From positions 1-16,521 of the forward strand of contig BCJJ01000113.1 of NCBI GenBank assembly GCA_039545355.1: 16,521 bases of DNA. Direction: 5' to 3'. The position numbers and the translations under genes are program-made. The notes under the pieces were generated by a model. That model ran no database searches, was not told the DNA's origin, and was given only the letters and a program-made list of their open reading frames with translations. This DNA is from Trichosporon coremiiforme. Taxonomy: Eukaryota > Basidiomycota > Tremellomycetes > Trichosporonales > Trichosporonaceae. Shown piece after piece: positions 9,290 through 16,521 of the stretch (positions within the stretch are counted from its first letter, which is position 1; each line of letters opens with the position of its first letter).

Positions 9290-9620
9290 GTGCCTTCCTC
9301 GATCTCCCTAATCAATCAACTCCCCGTACCCCGTATCCAACGCCCGTCTCACTCCATTCCGGCCATTCCTCCAGCCAAACTCTTTTCTCGCCCGATCTGT
9401 CTTCCGGCAACTCTTCATCTCCTATCACTCCATCGCTCTACTCTCGAGATCAACTCCTCCTTGATTCGAACAGGAGTTCCGTCCTCGTCTCTTACCCATC
9501 CCCCTCCCACACCACCTCCACCACCTCCACCGTCTCATCGCCATCCCATCTCGGTCCACCTTCCTCGTTCTTCTCGAACTTTATTCCTTCGGTCTTCAAC
9601 CCCCTTTCACTCTTGCACCG
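9290..9620 (+). promoter_or_regulatory. Long pyrimidine-rich tract upstream of the bZIP gene
   Basis: About 330 bases are dominated by C and T, with few G. They include CCACCTCCACCACCTCCACCG at about 9516-9536, and open frames in this tract are Pro/Ser/Leu-rich by composition. It could be a distal promoter or part of a very long transcribed leader. Because stop codons are rare in such sequence, the 188-codon frame here is not taken as a gene. Confidence 0.4.
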
Positions 9621-9977
9621 GCTGGTCCACCATACACTACTACCTCGCAACTTCCCCTGGTCCGATCAACCGTCCGCCGTTCTCGTCATCCGCAGGCAGT
9701 CACGACACTCATCGTCTCTTTACCTTCAACCGCTCAGCTTCCGCTGCCAGATTCCCCGTTCCCCACTCCACGAGGCAGCAGTGCAAGTGCAACACAAACG
9801 ACTGCAAGTACGTCTTCCTCTACTGTGCAGCTTCGACATTCCCAGTTGGGCTTTGAAGGGGCGTCTTCGCTTGCATTAGTTGCTCAGCCTTCCCTTATCA
9901 TCTGGTAACCGAATCGATCGAACTCATTCATACCCGGTTAGGCGCCACCAAGCCTGCTCGCCCTCAAACATCACAAG

Positions 9978-10011
9978 ACCAATCGTTGAACGGACAAGTG
10001 TCGGATATATA
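9978..10011 (+). promoter_or_regulatory. CCAAT and TATA-like pair, possible bZIP promoter
   Basis: ACCAATCG at 9978-9985 is followed about 20 bases later by ATATATA at 10005-10011. These are the only such elements in a reasonable arrangement upstream of the bZIP gene. If used, the mRNA would have a leader of more than 900 nt with upstream ORFs and possibly one or two introns. This is an inference from consensus and order only. Confidence 0.3.
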
Positions 10012-10412
10012 CCTCAGCCACGACGACTGCATTAAGCCACTTCAACTTGTTGACGGCCCTCATTTAAAGCGTTAGTACCTGTGCAAGCACATACAGGGGA
10101 TAAGAGTGAGCCAGCAGGAGAAAAGGGAGAGGCTGTCCCGTGCGCGTACCAGATGTCGTGTATCTGGACTGGCTGCCGCCAGACTGTGTGAGGCGTCGAA
10201 TTCGGGTGTGGCCCTGTCGAGCCTCCGGTTCCACCAATTCAACAGCCTCACTCATGCCTGGCTTCTGCCCTTCTCTGAGCAACACGTCTGAAAGGCGGGG
10301 CTCGGGGTGGGAACGTGTCATGCACGGCAGCCGCGGATCAGTGTTACGCCCTCTTTGAGATCCCAAGACCTAGTGTCGTTTGCAGCTTACTGCTTGCGTT
10401 AGCCAGACGTAC

Positions 10413-10475
10413 ATGACGTCTCCCCTGCATCTTTCCCTCTTTACTCTGGCCCTCATCTCCTTACGCATAAGCTAA
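10413..10475 (+). other. Upstream ORF 1 in the bZIP leader (20 codons)
   Basis: ATG at 10413 starts a 20-codon hydrophobic reading frame that ends at TAA 10473-10475. It overlaps a pyrimidine-rich stretch followed by CTAAC and CATAG ending at 10485. That is the form of an intron 3' end, so the uORF may be spliced out of the mature mRNA. Confidence 0.3.
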
Positions 10476-10869
10476 CACGCCATAGCGAAACACCCTTTCC
10501 CGTCAATTTAACACACACTTGACCCGACCGTCCAAAAGAGCCGACCCAGCCGATCTCCGTTTCTTATCAAATACAGTGGCTGCCTCAGCTAGCCGACCTT
10601 TGTGCTTGATCAAATCGAGCAATTCAAAACACGCAAACGAGCCTAGGTATCACCACCAGCCTGGTACATTGACGCTCGAGCTACCACGACGCTAGGCCTG
10701 TATCGGGTCGTGCCATTGCGTTGTTCAGGTTCTCATCTCACCTAGTTCATCGCATTCGTCTCGCAGCCCTCTAAACCCCAAGCCCAGCTCTTCTGTTGCT
10801 TGGTAAGGGCACATTGGCTCCTTTGCATATCAGCCTGGGGGTCTCTTCTTGGGCCTCCCCCTAATCGCC

Positions 10870-10911
10870 ATGCTTGATACTTGCCCGACACTGCTTTCAC
10901 GGATTCTCTGA
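10870..10911 (+). other. Upstream ORF 2 in the bZIP leader (13 codons)
   Basis: ATG at 10870, in a good context (GCC before ATG), opens a 13-codon frame ending at TGA 10909-10911. This is only 53 bases before the bZIP start. Such uORFs commonly reduce translation of the main frame. A possible intron from GTAAGG at 10803 to ATTATTAG ending 10918 would remove it, so splicing could switch this control. That link is inference. Confidence 0.4.
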
Positions 10912-10964
10912 TTATTAGTGGCGGTCGCCGGTCCACTATCAGCCAGCATAGGATTCGGAACGCA

Positions 10965-12269
10965 ATGGCAGAATCGCCTGGGCTACGACGACGACAGTCC
11001 CATGGGTCTCGGCGGCACTTGCAACAAACAAGCACACCAACAGAAGGCAACAGCCACTCTACAAGGCGGGAGCGGGATAACCAAAACCCCACCCGACGAC
11101 GATCGTCCTCGCCGTCAAAGCCCGGGATGACGTCAACAGCAGCGACGCCAGGAGCAGGAGAGTCGTCCTCGTCCGCGGCTTCATCAAAAGCCCGACCGGA
11201 TAGGAAACGGCCCAGCTCTCCCGCGTGGGACGAGGCGGCTTCGTCGAGTGGTAACCCCGGAGAAGAGTCGATGATTTTGCGGCGGCGTGAGGCAAATCGC
11301 CTAGCAGCCCAGCGGTTTCGTAATCGCAAGAAGGGCTATCAGGACAGCCTGGAGGAACGCATTCGCGTGCTAGAGGAAGAGCGTGCCATTTTGAATCGGC
11401 GGCTGGAGGATGCTGAAGAAGGTCATGCTGGGCGAGGTTACCATGGCCCGCACGCCGGCGAGCATCTGATGAGACGCTTTGATCAGGGTCCCTCAGTTCT
11501 CACTGGTGCTCCAGGAAGATCAGCCTCGACGAGTCGTCTGTCTCGCTTTGCGTCGCCTTCTGCCGCTGATGCGGAGCTGCGAGTTGCTAGTCTAGAGTCG
11601 GCCAACAGGCGGTTGCAAGACGAGCTCAAGCGCGCGTCGGAAAGGATAGGCTATCTCGAGAACAACCTGGACCAATGGGTAAAGTGGGAGCAGAGTTTGC
11701 GGTACCCGGGTGCCGACGCTGCTGGAGACATCGTGAGTCATTTATCTGCATCAGGCATTTTGCTAACAAATTAGCAGAGAAGGCGCAGTCCTCGTCAACC
11801 CTCCCCGCGCATATCCGTTCCTACGGCTTTACCTCCCCCGTTACCACCAGCTGCGTCGCCGGTTGTGCATCAAGGGCCTCGACGTCCTGTGTCGCCGGTA
11901 CGGTCTCCTCCCCGTCTGGGCGGCTATGATGCGCGGTCACCATACCCATCAGCCCCGCCGCACACGGCCCCACCTGCAGCTCCATCTTACTCTGCTCCCC
12001 ACTATGGGCGAGAGAGAAGCAGCTCTGTTGGTATGGGTGCACCGTATCATGGCAGGTCTAGTATACAACTGCCACCTTTGCAACCTCCGCCCCACAGCCT
12101 GTCACCTCCACATCCTCACAGCGGCCCGGCCCCGCAAATGTACTCGCCCTACCACGAACGTCCGCCGCCAACGTGGTCACCGCCTCGAGATATGGGTCCT
12201 CACGGACCGCGTGGACACCCGCCTCAAGGTCACAGCGCCCACCCGAGTCATGGTCGTCGTTATGACTGA
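10965..12269 (+). CDS. bZIP transcription factor with split coiled coil and Pro/His-rich tail
   Basis: This is a nuclear DNA-binding regulator of the basic leucine zipper family. Exon 1 is 10965-11732 (256 codons) and exon 2 is 11775-12269, giving 420 residues. ATG 10965 is the first in-frame start after the stop at 10875 and has G at -3 and G at +4. Residues 1-102 are a Ser/Arg/Pro-rich disordered part with a basic patch RPDRKRP (77-83). The basic region is RRREANRLAAQRFRNRKK (106-123). It satisfies N-x7-R-x9-L, with N111, R119 and L129, and zipper leucines follow at 129, 136 and 143. After a Gly/His-rich linker (about 153-203) a second coiled coil spans about 204-237. Exon 2 encodes RRRSPR followed by a Pro/Ser/His/Tyr-rich tail, a plausible activation or interaction region. 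Domain and splice calls are firm. The subfamily and target genes are unknown; the basic region differs from the Gcn4 type (NTEAARRSR). Confidence 0.93.
11128..11135. promoter_or_regulatory. Perfect CRE palindrome TGACGTCA inside the bZIP coding region
   Basis: The 8-bp CRE lies over codons 55-57 (Met-Thr-Ser). It is the only full CRE I found in the window, where chance predicts about a quarter of one. It could be an intragenic binding site for a CRE-type bZIP, but it may simply be coding sequence. Confidence 0.35.
11733..11774 (+). other. Intron of the bZIP gene with tandem NAGNAG acceptor
   Basis: The donor is GTGAGT, the branch site CTAAC lies at 11763-11767, and the 3' end is TTAGCAG. Splicing at TAG (11774) gives a 42-nt intron, and splicing at CAG (11777) gives 45 nt. 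Both are phase 0 and differ by one Gln at the junction. If the intron is retained, the frame adds 13 codons and stops at the TAG of the 3' splice site itself, removing the whole exon 2 tail. Confidence 0.9.
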
Positions 12270-14432
12270 CAAAGGCCGGCGTCCTTTTTACCCTTGTCCA
12301 GCACTGAGATGATTCAATGCACCTCAGTAGCGCAGAGCGGTATCGCGGAAGGGAACACTCCTTGCAACTGAAACAGCAGTGGTGGGTTGACGTTTTACGT
12401 TAGAGGAATTTTAGATAGTTAGACAGAACCTGCGGCGAGCCCGACATACTCTGCTCTGTCACAATAGTGCATGTTCTACGTTGTAGACGCCATGTAATGA
12501 GCCCAGCACAAAACCAGCGGCCTTCTACCTAGCCCGCGGGCGTGGCCAAAATTGAGGCCTGATTGACATACAGTTCGCCTGGAATGCCTAGAACGCTCTA
12601 CGTACGCCTGCTCACTTGGATACGGGGCGGAACCCTCGCACGGCATACGACACGCCTGGAACGCAACTCGATCCGGAGACGCAGCATCCAAGGCACCTAT
12701 GATATAGTCGCATCTCTGTGAGGTCGCTGGTTCGTCGGACGACTGTCGGCTTGGCTTGTGACTGGCGCAACTCGTCATACCCAATGAATCGGCATGGTGC
12801 TCGGGGAGCTCGGATCCTAATGGTTAGGTATTCAGCGAGCGAGACCAAGAGCGACCTCTCCGTTCCAAGAGTTTGTTGGTGGGAGTGCGTACGTGCGTAC
12901 TTGCGCCTTCCTTTCCTCAAACGGGCAGAGTGTGCCCCCGAGTTCGCTCGAGTGCGCGCACCACCCGTTCAATGTTCTCGGCATCGACGGCGAATAACAT
13001 GCGACACGTTCTTAGATGCATGCAGGAAGCACAGGTAAGCGGAACGCAAAAAGCATGTGCAGGTCAGGTGCGCAGGTAGGACACTGACAACATGTGTGAA
13101 CATGGTATTTTAGCTCAGAATGGAAAAGCAAGATCGCGTTACAGAGGCCCTTGCTCTGCGTTGGGAGCCCTTAGAAACGCTTTGAGCCCTTATGAGCCCT
13201 TTACGGAACAGAGCTTTGGAATTAGGTTTGCCGGAAACACGCTAAAGAGGCGGAGAAATCGCTGGCGCACCCTCAACAATACACTGCACCCATGCCGGCG
13301 ATGCCCTTGCGTGCCCTTCGTGCCCCTCCCTGAACCCTTCTCGGGCCTGCGCTTCGTCCAAGGCGTATCGCGCGTACGGCCAACTTGGGCCCGGCGCAGG
13401 GCGGTACCAATCTCACATATCCGACACACCGATACGTGATACCATTCACGGTCCGACGGGTCCGGGGTCCAGGCATTTTTCAGGTCATCCCTCGTGCCCT
13501 GCGACCCTCAGTCTTAGGTGTGCTTTGGGTGAGTGTGGCATGCTGACCCCTCCTTCCAACGCCGCCAACGCATCCACCCCATCCACCCTCTCACGCTTCC
13601 GCTTCTCGCTGATAATTGCAAGACTCCGACTTTAACACCCTCTAATCACCACGACGCCCTGCACACTTCCTCTTTCGTCTGCAACCTACCCATGCCCGTC
13701 ACCAAGCTCTCCATGCTGCAGTGTGCGTGACAGTGTGTCTGTCGCTTTTCGGGCCCCGGTTAACCAGCCTTCTTAACACGGGTGGGGCCTGCTGCAACGA
13801 TGACACTGCACTCGTGGTCGATCGGGGTGCCTGTAGGGCTGCCAAGGTAACATACGAAAAGTGGGTCGGGTCGGGTCTCTGTTCCTGGTCGTCGGAGGGT
13901 AGTTGCGTCGAGAAGGGGTTGGGGAGGGTGCTGCTCGGCATTGGATTTAAATGGAGGCTGGATTTTTCTGTAACGCAGTCCTTCGCCGAGTACCACCGTC
14001 ATCACCAGCGTCGGACACATGTTCATCAGAAGTCGACTTCAGCGGGGTTAGTAGCCGACCTAGGTGCAGCTCTCTGGCCGTCTGCCCAAAGTCGGCATGT
14101 TCCGCGAAGCTATCCTGCGCCGCACTTGGGGCGCTCCACCCATTCCACCAGTCCGAGTGGCGCTTTAGTCCACCACACCTCCACCCCCGATAAGCGACCG
14201 GATCTCATCACCAGGACCGAGACCGAGGTCACCGAACATCTGCTGCGGTATGTTCGGCATCGATAGATCTCGGGTAGACAAAAGTGAGACAAGAGGTCGT
14301 CACGCTACCTGCCTCAATGCTCTCAATGCTCACAACAGGTGCATGACCAGATCCCGATAAGAATGACGTCTCACTTTGGACCTCGCTCAACTTTCAACTT
14401 TCTCTTCCTGCAATTGACTGTGATCAATTTAC
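12270..14432. other. Downstream flank of the bZIP gene, no gene supported
   Basis: The first part is the presumed bZIP 3' UTR. At 13165-13202 the octamer GAGCCCTT occurs three times within 40 bases. At 13540-13690 a pyrimidine-rich stretch precedes ATG 13692, whose 12-codon frame (MPVTKLSMLQCA) contains a possible donor, GTGCGT, at 13723. This could be a small first exon, but I found no convincing continuation. Other frames show no known motif. Confidence 0.35.
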
Positions 14433-14477
14433 CTAAGCGCGAAGTAAAACACGGAGGGCGTTAGCGAGAGCGCTTAC
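14433..14477 (-). other. Probable 45-nt intron of a - strand gene
   Basis: Read on the - strand, the sequence has CAG before GTAAGC (an ideal 5' splice site), then GCTAAC as branch site, and ends CGCGCTTAG. Length and signals match the introns of the two certain genes. All three reading phases downstream stop within about 20 codons, so this may be the last or only 3' intron of its gene. Confidence 0.5.
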
Positions 14478-14982
14478 CTGCACAAAGTGCATAACGTTCC
14501 TTTGCTCTTTGCCCGAGGAGTATGCGTCATGACGAAGATAAAGAGGGTCGAAACGAAACAGCGCGGAGTTGCAGATCCGCGGAGTAACCTCGGATAAATA
14601 CACAAATCTGGTTAACCATCAACCGCAATAGGGCCGCGACGTTGCCCTCTGCCGACGACGACGCCCAGCATCCTTAGCACAAGCAAGCAGGGGGCGCGAC
14701 GCGCCCCGCTGACGCCGCCCACATGACCTGACGACTCCTCTTGACGGATTGCAAGAATTTCCGTCGTCCAGAAAAAATCTGGGTCTCGGCAGGGGTGGTT
14801 GACTGGACTTTTTGGGGACGACCGAAAAGCCTCGACTTATTCGGGACCGGCTTTTTGGACTCATATGCACTGATCATGAAATTCTGATCCAGATCCGTGG
14901 ACTTGCCCGCAGTGGGTCTGGAGCACGACTGCTCTTGCGTAAAACTGGCGGAACAGGGAGCGCACAAGCGAGTGCGCCACAT
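14478..14982 (-). CDS. Candidate exons of an unidentified - strand gene
   Basis: Upstream of the intron at 14433-14477, the - strand frame from about 14607 down to 14478 reads protein-like (for example RICNSALFRFDPLYLRHD). It may start after the 3' site AACCAG. Further upstream, a frame from ATG 14982 to about 14730 includes LDQNFMISAYESKKPVPNKS and is rich in Lys, Ser and Gln. The two lie in different frames and must be joined by an intron whose donor I could not fix. Another - strand ATG at 15079 opens a third basic frame (MARKGDKQAEAA...). I do not recognise a family, and the exon structure is unresolved. Confidence 0.22.
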
Positions 14983-15079
14983 TGCAGGAATCGATGGCTC
15001 GCGATCTCCTCAACCCTCCTCTTATTGTCCTCCGCGGCCGCGTGGCAGCTTCAGCCTGTTTGTCTCCTTTCCTAGCCAT

Positions 15080-16521
15080 TTGGATCGGAGTAGCACCGAC
15101 GTCAATTCTTGGCGATGTTAGCTATGCTGCGATCGGGCGAAAAACGCTTTAGCGAAGTCCCCCCACGTTGGTACTTTGTGGCGCTCGGGTTCTCTGCCAG
15201 GTTCACATTGCTCGCTGGCACTCTCGATGGTGCCTCGACCTTGACCTACCGTGGCCTGCTCCATAACCTCGGGGCGTGACTGGCAAGCAGCCCGGTTTCG
15301 CACTTGGACTCAATTAGCTTGTTGATTCTCCGCGAAACTTCTCAATGCGACACCGACACCATCTCCGCGCAATCGACTTTCTGTGGCCGCTCTGAGCAGC
15401 CCCCGGTCGTTTCTCCGGCTGCCCGCTTCGCTTCGTATCGAGCCGTCTCGTGTCTGAGAGGGCATTCTGGCGATTCTCCCGTGCTGAATAATACAGGAGT
15501 GCCGCTGCCGCTGACATGCGGAGGTCCTGGTGTGACTGAGAGAAATCGCGATGATGGTGTGCATCGGCGGCCACCGCAGCCAACTGTCCATGTGTCCCAG
15601 CAAGCGTGGCGACAGGGAGCTCCTTTAGGGCCAGGGACGGCGGTCCCGTCTCGCCACTATCGACACCAGCGACCGTGACCTCGTGACCCGCATTCATGGC
15701 GGTGCCTTCCGGTGGCTCCGAGGTTTCATCCGACAATGCGCCGCCGCCACACCCGACCGCCACTACGCAGGACGCCGAAGGCTAGAGCCGTCTGAACCTC
15801 GCTCGTTTCGAGGCCATTCGGCCGACCCTCACCATTATTCAAACCCCCGCCAATTGGTATCGTAGGCGAAACAGCTGATGGAAAGCGATAGTAGCCAAGT
15901 CACAAGCGCTCGTTCCACCTTCACCAGACATGAGACTAAGTGTAGCGTCGCTGAGGGTTTCCCTCACTTCCAACGTGGACTTGGCGGGGGCGCTAGAACT
16001 GACCCAGCGCCCAGCGATGACCATGTGGACTGACGAGGTTCCAAGCACTCTAGTCCTTTTATGCGGCGGACGCGTGATCTCTATCCGTCCCTCCTCGTCG
16101 GCTTCTCGATCACGACATTACAAGTGTTTCGATTCCCACAAGTGCCCGCCATTCCTCGCAACCGTGAGAGCCTCGCAGCCTCTTCGCTCCCCCATCACGG
16201 AGCTCGCACTCGCTCGCAATGGCCCGCAACTGGCCTGCGATCGCTCGATAGAGGTGCTTCAAGCTCGCAATCATCCGACGATACTCCGATGACACGCGGT
16301 AGTGGCGCGAGAAGGCTCGAAGTGGATCTTCTCGACGCGCTAAAGGACCCTATGGCAGGAATGCGCAGGAACATACGGGTATTGGGCTACGTTGTCGGTA
16401 TTCTCGGAGCGTCATGGTCCGCTTGGCCGGCCTGGCCCAGAACTGATTGAAGCTGATACCGGCTGCTCGATGACTAATGAGTCGCAGCAGACTGGTGTCG
16501 CGCCACTGAGGACGGTCTAAA
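15080..16521. other. Right end of the window, no gene supported
   Basis: Open frames occur on both strands and overlap each other. On the - strand, 15763-15314 is 149 codons, Ala/Gly/Glu-rich at its start. On the + strand there are 15930-16292 and 16061-16450, the latter ending with a short hydrophobic stretch (VLGYVVGILGASW). None has a family motif or a clear set of introns, so I cannot choose between them. No repeats or RNA genes stand out. Confidence 0.3.

Noticed and set aside
9290..9856. 188-codon + strand frame
   Set aside because: It coincides with a pyrimidine-rich tract in which stop codons are rare. The Pro/Ser/His-rich product has no motif.
10742..11329. 195-codon - strand frame over the start of the bZIP gene
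   Set aside because: It is antisense to the N-terminal bZIP coding region, where the bZIP domain proves the + strand is coding.
11863..12312. 149-codon + strand frame overlapping bZIP exon 2
   Set aside because: It is an alternative frame over the exon 2 tail. The other frame splices in phase to the bZIP exon and has the Pro/Ser bias expected of a disordered tail.

Overview
The window looks like nuclear DNA of a filamentous or yeast-like fungus, most likely a GC-rich basidiomycete. This rests on genes broken by very short GT-AG introns (42-53 nt, with CTAAC/CTGAT-type branch sites just before the 3' splice site), pyrimidine-rich tracts ahead of gene starts, a fungal-type bZIP regulator and a bacterial/mitochondrial-type isoleucyl-tRNA synthetase. 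The lineage is inferred from these traits and could not be checked by a search.

Two genes are well supported. (1) At the left edge, + strand, lies the 3' end of a gene for mitochondrial isoleucyl-tRNA synthetase. It is spread over at least four short exons between 310 and 1684. It ends in the zinc-binding C-x2-C-x11-C-x2-C tail, and its 5' part lies outside the window. (2) At 10965-12269, + strand, is a complete two-exon gene for a bZIP transcription factor of 420 residues (419 with the alternative splice site). It has a canonical N-x7-R-x9-L signature, a second separate coiled coil and a Pro/His-rich C-terminal tail encoded by exon 2. It is preceded by a long pyrimidine-rich region with a CCAAT/TATA-like pair and two short upstream ORFs.

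Weaker signals point to further spliced genes that I cannot name. These are a + strand terminal exon with one hydrophobic segment (5309-5539), a + strand candidate first exon ending in a perfect GTAAGT (8524-8815), and a - strand transcript with a convincing 45-nt intron at 14433-14477. The rest (1685-5180, 5540-8520, 12270-14430 and 15080-16521) gives only frames typical of GC-rich noncoding DNA or unresolved exons. It also holds simple repeats: (AG)n, (CT)n, a 7-bp minisatellite, a 20-bp G run and (GT)n.

The two certain genes do not form a pathway. One serves mitochondrial translation and the other nuclear transcription. I saw no transposase, reverse transcriptase, tRNA, rRNA, CRISPR or convincing mobile element.
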